Below the pieces are notes generated by a model. It did no database searches and had not been told where the DNA came from. It saw only the letters and a program-made list of their open reading frames with translations. Of a stretch of DNA of 6,706 bases, positions 1-6,706 are shown piece by piece (the first letter of the stretch is position 1; each line of letters opens with the position of its first letter). The DNA is from Hyphomicrobiales bacterium. GTDB taxonomy: Bacteria; Pseudomonadota; Alphaproteobacteria; Rhodobacterales; Rhodobacteraceae. The position numbers and the translations under genes were made by a program. The stretch covers positions 1 to 6,706 of the forward strand of contig PWLT01000143.1 in assembly GCA_003558415.1 (NCBI GenBank), read 5' to 3'.

Positions 1-757
1 CCGCCGCGCCGGTGCCGACGGGGCGGCGCACCGCCGCAATCGGCGCATTGGTGCGGATCTCCACCCCCTGCCCGCGCAGCGCGGCCTCGAAGCGGCGCAC
101 ATACTCGATCGAGCCGCCTTTGATCGTGTACCATTGATGCTGACCCGAATATCCCATCAGCGCGTGATTGCGAAAGAACTGCACCAGAGCAGCGGCGGGA
201 AAATCCAGCACATCCTGCGTGGGCGTCGACCAGATCGCGCCCGAAAGCGGCAGCAGATAACGGTCGCGGAACCACGCGCCGGTGCGTAACACCGCCAGCA
301 ACTCGCGGATGGTCATGGCGGGGTTGTCGGCCATGACGGCGGCGCGGGCATTGAAGCGCAGGATGTCGCGCAGCATACGCAGATATTTCGGATGCGCCAG
401 ATTGCGCCGCTGCGCGAAGACTGCATCGAGGCTGCTGAGCGCATATTCGAAACGCCCGCCCTCGAAGGAGGCGCCGAAACTCATGTTGCTCTCCACCAGC
501 GGCACGTCGAGCCGCTCGAACAGCTCCGTCAGATGCGGGTAGGTGACCTTGTTGAGAACGATGAAACCCGTATCGACCGGCTGGTCGCCGCGCTTTCCCG
601 CCATCACCGTGCGCGCATGCCCGCCCAGCCGCGGCTCGGCCTCGATGAGTGTCACGCGGTGATTGCGCGCCAGCAGATGCGCCGCGGCAAGTCCCGATAT
701 CCCCGCCCCGATTACCGCGATCCGGCGCGGCGCAGTACCGATTGTCTCGAATGGCAT
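1..757 (-). CDS. FAD-dependent amine-oxidase-like oxidoreductase, partial (3' end outside window)
   Basis: About 252 N-terminal codons are present, and the reading frame stays open to the left edge. The start is the ATG at 757, preceded by a Shine-Dalgarno AGGGG (766-770) with 8 bases of spacing. The protein begins MPFETIGTAPRRIAVIGAGI. It shows the dinucleotide-binding glycines G17-x-G19-x-x-G22, an acidic residue (E39) at the end of the second strand, and then RLGGHA, as in flavin-containing amine oxidases and phytoene-desaturase-like enzymes. Family knowledge: proteins of this type (COG2907-like) occur next to DUF1365 and cyclopropane-fatty-acid-synthase genes and are thought to act in lipid modification; the substrate is not known to me. 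It is divergent from rpoE and has a sigma-E-type promoter, matching the gene beside rpoE in R. sphaeroides, which belongs to the singlet-oxygen regulon. Assignment to the FAD oxidoreductase family is secure. The exact reaction and the link to fatty acids are inference, because the C-terminal half and the downstream genes are not visible. Confidence 0.9.
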   Translation of the reverse strand, partial: MPFETIGTAPRRIAVIGAGISGLAAAHLLARNHRVTLIEAEPRLGGHARTVMAGKRGDQPVDTGFIVLNKVTYPHLTELFERLDVPLVESNMSFGASFEGGRFEYALSSLDAVFAQRRNLAHPKYLRMLRDILRFNARAAVMADNPAMTIRELLAVLRTGAWFRDRYLLPLSGAIWSTPTQDVLDFPAAALVQFFRNHALMGYSGQHQWYTIKGGSIEYVRRFEAALRGQGVEIRTNAPIAAVRRPVGTGAA

Positions 758-765
758 TCAGCCGA

Positions 766-770
766 CCCCT
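766..770 (-). promoter_or_regulatory. Ribosome binding site of the FAD oxidoreductase gene
   Basis: Read on the minus strand this is AGGGG, 8 bases before the ATG at 757. It supports that start over any alternative and fits a leader of about 28 bases from the promoter at 792-821. Confidence 0.65.
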
Positions 771-791
771 GACTTCGCTTGAGTGTTGGAG

Positions 792-821
792 ACATTACGC
801 TTCGCACCGGCCAGCGGATCA
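792..821 (-). promoter_or_regulatory. Sigma-E (RpoE/ChrR group) type promoter for the FAD oxidoreductase gene
   Basis: On the minus strand a -35 element TGATCC (816-821) is followed by exactly 18 bases and then a -10 element TAATGT (792-797). TGATCC is the -35 element I recall for the R. sphaeroides sigma-E regulon, with a TA-rich -10 starting TAA at this distance. Transcription would start near 785 and give a leader of about 28 bases before the ATG at 757. The position, directly divergent from the sigma factor gene, matches the known regulon member in R. sphaeroides. The elements are seen directly; their use by this sigma factor is inferred. Confidence 0.75.
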
Positions 822-915
822 TTCGGAAAAATTGCAATCCAGAGGCGCCCCTCGCCCGTACAGGGTTCATGATGGTTGCGATAGAGCCCCTTGCGATTGA
901 AGATGCGCCGGAGCG

Positions 916-935
916 CCCCTGCATATATGCAGGGG
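916..935. repeat. Perfect 20-bp palindrome in front of rpoE
   Basis: The ten bases CCCCTGCATA are followed immediately by their exact reverse complement TATGCAGGGG. It lies in the divergent region, 36 bases before the preferred rpoE start at 971. Its right half supplies the AGGGG that would be the Shine-Dalgarno of the alternative rpoE start at 944. It could be an operator for a dimeric regulator, possibly overlapping a -10-like TATATG at 924-929, or an RNA hairpin (8-bp stem, 4-base loop) that hides that ribosome site. No family of regulator is recognised from the motif. Confidence 0.6.
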
Positions 936-970
936 AGGCGGAGATGTATCGGTTCGAGGGCGGGGTAACG

Positions 971-1522
971 ATGAAGTCAACGACCGGATCGGCCCATCTC
1001 GAATGGGTCGCTCATGTGGTTCGGGTCCGCGATGCGCGCGACGAGGCCGCGTTCGCCGAACTGTTCCGGCATTTCGCCCCGCGGGTGAAGGCGTTCCTGA
1101 TGAAATCCGGCGCCTCTGCATCGCTGGCCGAGGAATGCGCCCAGGAGGTCATGGCCACCGTTTGGCACAAGGCGCATCTCTTCGACCCCTCTCGCGCCAG
1201 CGTGGCGACCTGGGTCTTCACCATCGCCCGCAACCGGCGCATCGATGCACTGCGCAAGCAGCGCCGCCCCGAGCCCGAGGATCTCGGCTGGGGCCCCGAG
1301 GCAGAGCCCGACCAGGCCGAGGTTCTTGATCTCCAGCAGGAGAGCGCCAGATTGACCGAAGCGCTCAGGCTGCTGCCAGAAAAACAACGCGTGCTCGTCG
1401 AGCGGGCCTATTTCGGGGATCTTTCGCACAGCGAGATCGCCGAGGAGACCGGGCTCCCCCTGGGCACCATCAAGTCACGGATCCGGCTGGCGCTGGAGCG
1501 TTTGCGCCATGCAATGTCGTAG
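971..1522 (+). CDS. rpoE: RNA polymerase sigma factor RpoE (ECF family, ChrR-controlled, ECF11 type)
   Basis: This 183-residue extracytoplasmic-function sigma factor directs RNA polymerase to the singlet-oxygen and oxidative-stress regulon. Sigma region 2 spans about residues 25-95, including the run FDPSRASVATWVFTIARNRR that contacts the -10 element. Region 4 spans about 125-180, with the helix-turn-helix HSEIAEETGLPLGTIKSRIR that reads the -35. The middle EPEDLGWGPEAEPDQAEV is typical of the ChrR-linked group. The start at 971 (MKSTTGSAHLEW) is chosen because its length closely fits R. sphaeroides RpoE and GAGGG (957-961) precedes it. An in-frame ATG at 944 has a stronger Shine-Dalgarno (AGGGGAGG, 931-938) and would add nine residues. 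The frame continues back to a TTG at 779, but that extension looks non-coding. chrR follows nine bases after the stop, so the two are co-transcribed. In the known system the gene is autoregulated, but I could not find a convincing sigma-E promoter on this strand. Confidence 0.96.
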   Translation: MKSTTGSAHLEWVAHVVRVRDARDEAAFAELFRHFAPRVKAFLMKSGASASLAEECAQEVMATVWHKAHLFDPSRASVATWVFTIARNRRIDALRKQRRPEPEDLGWGPEAEPDQAEVLDLQQESARLTEALRLLPEKQRVLVERAYFGDLSHSEIAEETGLPLGTIKSRIRLALERLRHAMS

Positions 1523-1531
1523 GGAATGAAC

Positions 1532-2188
1532 ATGTCGATCAAGCATCACCTCACCGATGCGCTGCTCATGGCCTATTCGGCCGGCGAGCTCCCCGAGGCC
1601 TTCAATCTCGTCGTGGCCACGCATGTGTCACTGTGCGACGAGTGCCGCGCCCGGCTGGCAAGCTTCGATGCCGTGGGCGGCGCGGTGCTCGAGGAATGCG
1701 AGGATGCCTCGATGACGCCCGACGCACTGGCCGCCACGATGGAGCGTATCCGCATGGGCAGCGGCGCACCGATTCACACCGACGCGGCCACGCGGCGCCA
1801 TCTCTCGGCACTCTTTCCCGCGCCGCTGCGCGACTATGTCGGCGGAGATATCGATGCGGTGAAGTGGCGCCCGGTCGGCGGCGGCGTCCGCCAGGCGATC
1901 CTGCCCACATCGAAGGATGCGAGCGTGCGCCTGCTGCATATCCCGGCTGGCGCGGCGGTGCCCGATCACGGCCATCGCGGGCTCGAACTCACACAGGTTC
2001 TCAAGGGCGCCTTCCGTGATGAGCATGACCGATTCGGCGCCGGCGATATCGAGGTGGCAACCGAAGCGGACGTGCACACCCCCGTCGCCGAACCGGGCGA
2101 GGACTGCATCTGCCTGGCCGCGACCGACGCGCCGCTGAAGTTCACCGGCCTCCTGCCGCGGCTCGCACAGCCCTTCTTCCGCATCTGA
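1532..2188 (+). CDS. chrR: Zinc-dependent anti-sigma factor ChrR
   Basis: This 218-residue cytoplasmic protein binds and silences RpoE until singlet oxygen or related stress causes its release. The N-terminal anti-sigma domain carries the zinc ligands H6, H31, C35 and C38 (H-x3-C-x2-C in THVSLCDEC). The C-terminal cupin domain, about residues 105-200, carries the second metal site H146, H148 and E152 (DHGHRGLE) with H182 (DVHTP), plus the CIC cysteine pair at 192 and 194 that is also present in R. sphaeroides ChrR. All known ligands are therefore present, so the sensor should be functional. The start at 1532 is preferred over the ATG at 1526 because the Shine-Dalgarno AGGGA (1521-1525) touches 1526 but lies six bases before 1532. 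It also gives ligand numbering identical to the R. sphaeroides anti-sigma domain. The gene follows rpoE closely and ends shortly before a terminator-like hairpin. Confidence 0.96.
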   Translation: MSIKHHLTDALLMAYSAGELPEAFNLVVATHVSLCDECRARLASFDAVGGAVLEECEDASMTPDALAATMERIRMGSGAPIHTDAATRRHLSALFPAPLRDYVGGDIDAVKWRPVGGGVRQAILPTSKDASVRLLHIPAGAAVPDHGHRGLELTQVLKGAFRDEHDRFGAGDIEVATEADVHTPVAEPGEDCICLAATDAPLKFTGLLPRLAQPFFRI

Positions 2189-2201
2189 CCCGCTCACAAC
2201 C

Positions 2202-2231
2202 GGCGCGACGCCCCACCTTCAGGCGTCCGCC
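2202..2231 (+). terminator. Likely terminator hairpin of rpoE-chrR
   Basis: GGCGCGACGCC (2202-2212) pairs with GGCGTCCGCC (2222-2231) as a 10-bp stem with one bulged C at 2206 and a nine-base loop. It starts 14 bases after the chrR stop and is followed by the T-rich CCATCTTCTTCATC rather than a pure T run. It lies between convergent genes, so it may also stop transcription coming from rmuC, although the left flank on the other strand is poor in T. Confidence 0.6.
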
Positions 2232-2272
2232 CCATCTTCTTCATCAAAATATCCCCGCTGGAGGCTCCCCCC
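2231..2272 (-). repeat. Possible copy of a dispersed Rhodobacterales intergenic motif after rmuC
   Basis: Read on the minus strand, 30 bases after the rmuC stop, there is a G-run followed by GGAGCCTCC (able to form a small hairpin), then GGGGATATTTTGATGAAGAAG. I recall similar strings (GC-rich hairpin, then GATATTT or GAGTATTT, then GA-rich GAAGAAG) behind many genes in Rhodobacterales genomes, where they may act as terminators or RNA-processing sites. The likeness is from memory and was not counted; only one copy is in this window. Confidence 0.4.
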
Positions 2273-2301
2273 GGCCGCAACCTGCACCGCGGCCCGAAAG
2301 T

Positions 2302-3474
2302 TCAGCGCTTGCGCTCGGGCAGCGGCACCACCTGCTGCGCTTCCTCCGGCGCCAGTTCCTCGAAATCGAAATTGTCGAGCTTCTGCGCCCGGCGCGTGGC
2401 CTTCTCCGACGAGATCCGGATATCGCGGATATCGTTCTGCGCCTGCCCGAAATGCGTGTCGAGCTTCTCCACCCGCTCGCCCAGCCGCCGCACATCCTCG
2501 AAGAGCAGATGCAGCTCGCGCCGGATGGCGCCGGCCTGCTCGCGCATGCGCGCATCCTTGAGCACCGCGCGCATGGTGTTGAGCGTCGCCATGCATGTGG
2601 TGGGCGAGACGATCCAGACCCGCGCGTTGAACCCCTCGCGCACCAGTTCGGGGAAATTGCCGTGCAGCTCGGCATAGACCGCCTCCGAGGGCAGGAACAT
2701 CAGCGCCCCGTCGGCGGTCTCGCCCTCGAGGATGTAGCGCTCGGATATGGCCTTGATATGCGCGCGCACTGCCACGCGCATCCCGCGCGCGGCCTCCTGC
2801 GCCTGGGCCGGCGTTTCGGCCCGGCGCAGCGCCTCGTAGGATTCCAGCGGAAACTTGGAATCGATCACGATCGGCCCGGGCGGGTTGGGCAGGTGGATCA
2901 GGCAGTCGGCCCGGCGGTTGTTCGACAGCGTCGCCTGGAAGGTATAGCTGTCCGACGGCAGCGCCTTGAGCACGATGTCATGGAGCTGGATCTCGCCGAA
3001 GGCGCCGCGCGTCTGCTTGTTCGACAGGATGTCCTGCAATGACAGGACATTGCCCGAAAGCTTCTCGATATTGGCCTGGGCCTTGTCGATCGTCTCCAGC
3101 CGCTGTTGCAGATCGCCCAGGCTGCGCGCCGTGCGCGTGGCCGAGCCGTGCAGATGCTCGCCCATCTTGTGGCTGACCTCGGCAAGGCGCTGCTCCATGA
3201 TCTGGAGCATCTGGGTCTGGCTCTTGGCCTGGGCTTCGGAGACATGGTGCAGCCCGCCCGAAAGCTGCTGCTGCCCGTCCGAGAGCGCCTGTACCCGATA
3301 GCCCAGCTGCCCCACCTGCTGTGCCAGCGGCTCGCTCGCACGCGCCGCGCGGGCCGCCGCGCGCATGGTCGCGAAGACCAGCACGAACAGCAGCACCAGC
3401 ACCGCCGCACCTGCCAGCGCCGCCAGCACCAGCGGGTCGCTCATTGCGAATTCCTGCCCGGCTATCTCGATCAT
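2302..3474 (-). CDS. rmuC: DNA recombination protein RmuC
   Basis: This 390-residue RmuC-family protein belongs to a group linked to limiting inversions and rearrangements at short inverted repeats in E. coli; its biochemical role is not settled. From the N-terminus there is one membrane-spanning segment (about residues 15-36, [19 protein letters not shown]), then a Q/E-rich coiled coil (about 45-140). The conserved nuclease-like core follows, with GAFGEIQL (about 157) and [14 protein letters not shown] (about 203), which hold the acidic and lysine residues of the predicted PD-(D/E)XK-type fold. The start at 3474 overlaps the mutL stop as ATGA, pointing to translational coupling. It lacks a close Shine-Dalgarno, and an internal ATG at 3444 ([10 protein letters not shown], 380 residues) has AGGA seven bases before it, so that start is a real alternative. 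The reading frame extends further upstream into mutL, but that part is only a frame overlap. Length and motifs are normal for the family. Confidence 0.93.
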   Translation of the reverse strand: MIEIAGQEFAMSDPLVLAALAGAAVLVLLFVLVFATMRAAARAARASEPLAQQVGQLGYRVQALSDGQQQLSGGLHHVSEAQAKSQTQMLQIMEQRLAEVSHKMGEHLHGSATRTARSLGDLQQRLETIDKAQANIEKLSGNVLSLQDILSNKQTRGAFGEIQLHDIVLKALPSDSYTFQATLSNNRRADCLIHLPNPPGPIVIDSKFPLESYEALRRAETPAQAQEAARGMRVAVRAHIKAISERYILEGETADGALMFLPSEAVYAELHGNFPELVREGFNARVWIVSPTTCMATLNTMRAVLKDARMREQAGAIRRELHLLFEDVRRLGERVEKLDTHFGQAQNDIRDIRISSEKATRRAQKLDNFDFEELAPEEAQQVVPLPERKR

Positions 3475-5309
3475 CGGCGCGCAAACAGCCTCTCGATATC
3501 GGCCAGTTCCAGCGCCACCCAGGTGGGGCGGCCGTGGTTGCACTGACCCGAATGCGGCGTGGCCTCCATCTCGCGCAGGAGCGCGTTCATCTCCTCGGCG
3601 CTCATCCGCCTGCCCGCGCGCACCGAACCGTGACAGGCCATGCGGCTGAGCACCGCGTCGATGCGCCCGCGCAGGGTGCCGGATTCGCCCATATCCGCCA
3701 GCTCGTCGAGGATGTCGCGCACCAGTGCGCCCGCATCCACCGGACCCAGAAGCGCCGGCGTCTCGCGCACGGCGACCGCGCCGGGGCCGAATGCCTCCAG
3801 CGTCAGGCCCAGCGCGGCCAGCTCGTCGGCATGCTCAAGCAGCCGCGCCGCATCGGTGGGCGAGAGTTCCACGATTTCGGGGATCAGCAGCGCCTGCGCG
3901 GCGATGCCCGCCACGCCCGCCTGACGCTTGAGCCGTTCATAAACCAGACGCTCATGCGCTGCATGCTGATCGACGATCACGAGCCCGGTTTCGGTCTGCG
4001 CCACGATATAGGTCTCGTGGATCTGCGCGCGCGCCGCGCCCAGCGGACGCGATTGCGCTTCGCCATCTCCAGCGGGCGGCTCGAACCGTGCCGAGGGGTC
4101 CTCGGCAAATCCCGGCATCTGCGCAGGCGCCTGTGCGGCATGGGCCGCGCGCAGCGCACCGGGTGCGGGGCGCTCCATCTGGTAGGCGCGCGGGGGGCCG
4201 GCGGCGGGTTCGGGCCGCATCGCCCCCAGCATCGCCCCCGAGACGGTCGAGGAGGCCCGATGCCCGGCCTCGGCCAGCGCGTGGCGCAGCGCCGAGACGA
4301 TCAGCCCGCGCGCGAGGCCCGGTTCGCGGAACCGCACCTCAGCCTTGGCGGGGTGAACATTGACATCGACGCGCTGCGGATCGCAGTCGAGAAACAGCGC
4401 CGCCGCCGGGTGGCGGTCGCGGGCAAGGAGATCGGCATAGGCCGCGCGCAGCGCCCCGACGAGCAGCTTGTCGCGCACGGGGCGGCCATTGACGAAGAGA
4501 TACTGCGCCACCGCCGCGCCGCGCGAATAGGTGGGCAAACCCGCGTAACCTGTCAGGCGCAGCCCCTCGCGCTCGGCCTCGACCGCCAGCGCGTTGGCGG
4601 TAAATTCCGCCCCCATCACCCGCGCCAGCCGCCCGCGCAAGGCGTCGAACATGTCGCCCGTTTCGGCCTCGGCGCGGAAGATCACCCGCCCCTCACCGCC
4701 GCCCGAGACATCGCGCAGCGTGAAGGCGACATGCGGGGCGGCCATGGCCAGCCGGCGCAGTACATCATTGATGGCCTGCGCCTCGGCGCGGTCGGTGCGC
4801 AGGAATTTCAGCCGCGCGGGCGTGGCGTGAAAGAGATCGCGCAGCTCCACAACCGTACCGCGCGACAGCGCCGCGGGGCGCACCGGCCCGATGCGCCCGT
4901 CATGGACCGCAAGGCTCGCGGCCTCATGGCCCGCCGCACGCGAGGTGATGGTGAGCCGCCCCACCGCGCCCAGCGAGGGCAGCGCCTCGCCGCGAAAGCC
5001 GAAGCTTGCAATGTTGAGCAGATCCGTGCCGTCGATCTTGGAGGTCGCGTGCCGCGCCAGCGCCAGCGGCAGATCCTCGGGCGTCATGCCATGACCGTCA
5101 TCGGTGACGCGGATCAGCGTCTTGCCGCCATCGGCATAGGCCAGATCGATCCGCGCCGCGCCCGCATCGAGCGCGTTCTCGACCAGTTCCTTGACCGCCG
5201 CGGCCGGACGCTCGACCACCTCGCCCGCGGCGATGCGGTTGATGGCCGCCTCGTCAAGCTGACGGATGGTCGGGCGCTGCGGGTTCATATTGGGGCTGGG
5301 CGCGTTCAT
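3471..5309 (-). CDS. mutL: DNA mismatch repair protein MutL (endonuclease type)
   Basis: MutL links MutS mismatch recognition to strand removal. The 612-residue protein has the N-terminal GHKL ATPase: KELVEN with catalytic E41 and Mg-binding N45, DDGHGM at about 70, and FGFRGEAL at about 103. A proline/alanine-rich linker covers about 330-420. The C-terminal dimer domain carries the nicking-endonuclease motif [12 protein letters not shown] (about 447, the DQHA-x2-E-x4-E pattern), ACHGSVRAG (about 558) and QCNHGRPT (about 590). An intact motif is expected in bacteria that lack MutH, so this MutL probably makes the nick itself. The start at 5309 ([20 protein letters not shown]) is chosen because conserved sequence begins about 14 residues later. 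The ATG at 5288 is equally possible, and neither has a clear Shine-Dalgarno. The frame continues to 5393, but that stretch looks like non-coding leader. rmuC follows with a 4-base overlap. Confidence 0.95.
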   Translation of the reverse strand: MNAPSPNMNPQRPTIRQLDEAAINRIAAGEVVERPAAAVKELVENALDAGAARIDLAYADGGKTLIRVTDDGHGMTPEDLPLALARHATSKIDGTDLLNIASFGFRGEALPSLGAVGRLTITSRAAGHEAASLAVHDGRIGPVRPAALSRGTVVELRDLFHATPARLKFLRTDRAEAQAINDVLRRLAMAAPHVAFTLRDVSGGGEGRVIFRAEAETGDMFDALRGRLARVMGAEFTANALAVEAEREGLRLTGYAGLPTYSRGAAVAQYLFVNGRPVRDKLLVGALRAAYADLLARDRHPAAALFLDCDPQRVDVNVHPAKAEVRFREPGLARGLIVSALRHALAEAGHRASSTVSGAMLGAMRPEPAAGPPRAYQMERPAPGALRAAHAAQAPAQMPGFAEDPSARFEPPAGDGEAQSRPLGAARAQIHETYIVAQTETGLVIVDQHAAHERLVYERLKRQAGVAGIAAQALLIPEIVELSPTDAARLLEHADELAALGLTLEAFGPGAVAVRETPALLGPVDAGALVRDILDELADMGESGTLRGRIDAVLSRMACHGSVRAGRRMSAEEMNALLREMEATPHSGQCNHGRPTWVALELADIERLFARR

Positions 5310-5389
5310 GCCACAATCAGTAGCAGGTGCCGGCGGATTCGGCCACCAGAGATCCGTGGGCGAAGTCAGAATCCGGCGTGGCCAAGCAG

Positions 5390-5419
5390 GCACCGCCCGC
5401 GCATGGCCGAGGGCGGTGC
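5390..5419 (-). terminator. GC-rich hairpin after the M16 gene, possible terminator
   Basis: GCACCGCCC (5390-5398) and GGGCGGTGC (5411-5419) form a perfect 9-bp inverted repeat with a 12-base loop, starting 7 bases past the M16 stop codon. On the minus strand it is followed by CTGCTTGG, not a T run, so intrinsic termination would be weak. If it terminates, mutL needs its own promoter in 5310-5389; I found none that is convincing. Confidence 0.45.
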
Positions 5420-5425
5420 GCGGCG

Positions 5426-6706
5426 TCAGTCCGCGCCGTTCTCCAGCCCCTCGGGCTGGCCGACCACCACGAAATGCAGCCCGTCCGGGTCGAGCAACCG
5501 CTCGGCTATGGCGCGCACATCCTCGCGCGTGACCGCGCGCACCTCGTCGTTGCGGGTCTCCATGTAGTCCGGGTCAAGCCCCTGCATCTGCATCCCCGCA
5601 AGTATTCGCGCGATCGCCGCATTGCCGTCGAAACGCAGCGGATAGGCGCCGGTCAGGTAGGTCTTGATCGCGTCGAGCTCATCGTCGCTCACGCCCTCAT
5701 CCGCCATGCGCCGCCATTCCTCGCGCAGCAACTCGATTGCGTCCGCCGCCTGTGCGTTGGAGGTCGCCATGCGGCCCTGATAGGTGTCGCCGAACTGTTG
5801 CGAGACGAGATAGCTGCCGACACCATAGGTCAGCCCGCGCCGCTCGCGCAGCTCGCGCATCAGCCTTGTGCCGAAGCGCCCGCCGCCCAGAATCTCGTTC
5901 ATCACATAGGCGGCGAAGAAATCGTCATCGTCACGCGGGATTCCGGCATGGCCGAAGGCGATCACCGATTGCGGCCCGTCGAAGGGCACCACGCTCACAC
6001 CGCTCTCCAGATCCACCTCGGCGCGCGACGGAAGCTCGGGGCCACTCTCCGGCAGATCGCCCAGCAGATCGTCGAGCAGCGCGGCCAGCGCCTCGGCCGA
6101 GATATCGCCCGCCGCCGCGACATGCACCCGGTCAAGCGCGAATCCGCGCCGGTGCGCGTCGAGCAGGTCCTCGCGCGTGAGCGCCGCGACACTCTCCTCG
6201 GTCCCGTCGGTGGGCCGCGAATAGGGATGGTCGCCATAGGCGCGCGCGTCGAATTCGCGGCTGGCGATGGCATTGGGGTTGCGCAGGCTAGAGCGGATCG
6301 AGGAGACCGTGCGCGCGCGCGTGCGCTCCATCGCGTCCTCGTCAAAGCGCGGCTCGATCAGCGCGGTGCGCAGCAGCTCTGCGGCCTCGTCGCGGTTTTC
6401 GCTCAGGAACCGCGCCGACACCGAGATCGTATCGCGCGAGGCGGAAAAACTCATGCCCGCGCCGAGCACCTCCACCGCCTCGGCGAAGGCCTGCTCATCC
6501 ATCTCGCCCGCGCCCTGATCCATGAGACTGGCCATGAGATTGGCCGCGCCTTCCTTGCCGTCGGGGTCGAGACTCGCACCGCCCAGAAAATGCAGCTCGA
6601 TGGCCACGAAGGGGATGGAGCTTTCCTCGACCAGCCAGGCCTCAATGCCGCCTTCGGTGGTGACTTCCTCGACCGCCACCTGGGCGCGCAGCGGCAGGGC
6701 GAGCAG
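5426..6706 (-). CDS. M16 (pitrilysin/insulinase) family protein lacking the catalytic motif, partial (5' end outside window)
   Basis: 426 codons are visible; only the first residues are cut off by the right edge. The visible N-terminus [15 protein letters not shown] looks like the end of a signal peptide, so the protein is probably periplasmic. Two M16 domains follow, at about residues 20-170 and 185-355. Active M16 peptidases carry HxxEH after the GSxxD-like strand. Here the stretch [24 protein letters not shown] has no histidine or glutamate at those places, so this chain should not bind zinc. The C-terminal half does keep [14 protein letters not shown], the arginine/tyrosine region that the non-catalytic partner supplies in two-subunit M16B enzymes. 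I therefore infer it is the regulatory half of a heterodimer, with the HxxEH subunit likely encoded just upstream, outside the window. No in-window start is used: a GTG at 6677-6679 is in frame but would remove the signal sequence. Confidence 0.88.
   Translation of the reverse strand: MLALPLRAQVAVEEVTTEGGIEAWLVEESSIPFVAIELHFLGGASLDPDGKEGAANLMASLMDQGAGEMDEQAFAEAVEVLGAGMSFSASRDTISVSARFLSENRDEAAELLRTALIEPRFDEDAMERTRARTVSSIRSSLRNPNAIASREFDARAYGDHPYSRPTDGTEESVAALTREDLLDAHRRGFALDRVHVAAAGDISAEALAALLDDLLGDLPESGPELPSRAEVDLESGVSVVPFDGPQSVIAFGHAGIPRDDDDFFAAYVMNEILGGGRFGTRLMRELRERRGLTYGVGSYLVSQQFGDTYQGRMATSNAQAADAIELLREEWRRMADEGVSDDELDAIKTYLTGAYPLRFDGNAAIARILAGMQMQGLDPDYMETRNDEVRAVTREDVRAIAERLLDPDGLHFVVVGQPEGLENGAD

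Noticed and set aside
282..772. Overlapping plus-strand frames at 282-542 and 392-772
   Set aside because: They are opposite the FAD oxidoreductase gene, which has clear cofactor motifs and a promoter; the antisense frames show no domain or ribosome site.
779..970. Upstream extension of the rpoE frame to a TTG codon
   Set aside because: It would place the promoter region and palindrome inside the gene and add 64 residues absent from known RpoE proteins.
5310..5393. Upstream extension of the mutL frame
   Set aside because: The residues ([20 protein letters not shown] and on) resemble no MutL N-terminus, and the conserved part begins well after 5309.
3321..5567. A plus-strand reading frame of 748 codons opposite mutL
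   Set aside because: It lies antisense to mutL, whose motifs are unmistakable. The predicted protein is rich in R, A, H, P and Q with no recognisable domain, as expected for the shadow of a GC-rich gene.
6309..6326. Run of alternating G/T and C bases (GTGCGCGCGCGCGTGCGC) that could favour Z-DNA
   Set aside because: It encodes the arginine/alanine-rich stretch RTRART in the M16 gene with ordinary high-GC codon use; no sign of a separate role.

Overview
The window looks like chromosomal DNA from a GC-rich alphaproteobacterium, most likely of the Rhodobacter/Roseobacter group (Rhodobacterales). The strongest reason is a sigma-E/ChrR pair that reads very much like the singlet-oxygen response pair of Rhodobacter sphaeroides, as recalled from memory. 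The MutL and RmuC sequences fit the same group.

Layout. (1) Positions 1-757, minus strand: the N-terminal part of an FAD-dependent amine-oxidase-like protein that runs off the left edge. (2) 758-970: a divergent intergenic region. It holds a good sigma-E-type promoter facing left (TGATCC, 18 bases, TAATGT) and a perfect 20-bp palindrome just ahead of the sigma factor gene. (3) 971-2188, plus strand: rpoE (ECF sigma factor) and chrR (zinc anti-sigma factor), nine bases apart and evidently one transcript, ending at a likely terminator hairpin at 2202-2231. (4) 2302-5309, minus strand: mutL followed by rmuC, joined by a 4-base ATGA overlap, so a DNA-repair operon. (5) 5426-6706, minus strand: an M16 (pitrilysin-type) peptidase homologue without the zinc-binding HxxEH motif, truncated at its N-terminus by the right edge. 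It lies upstream of mutL and is separated from it by about 116 bases containing a GC-rich hairpin.

How the parts work together. In R. sphaeroides, ChrR holds sigma-E inactive until singlet oxygen triggers its release. The sigma factor then switches on repair and lipid-modifying functions. The divergent flavin oxidoreductase has a promoter of the type this sigma factor recognises, so it is probably a direct target, as the gene in this position is in R. sphaeroides. The mutL-rmuC block and the M16 gene are separate housekeeping units with no visible link to the stress system.

I see no mobile element, CRISPR array, tRNA or rRNA. Nothing here looks like a wholly new system. The least explained element is the palindrome in front of rpoE.
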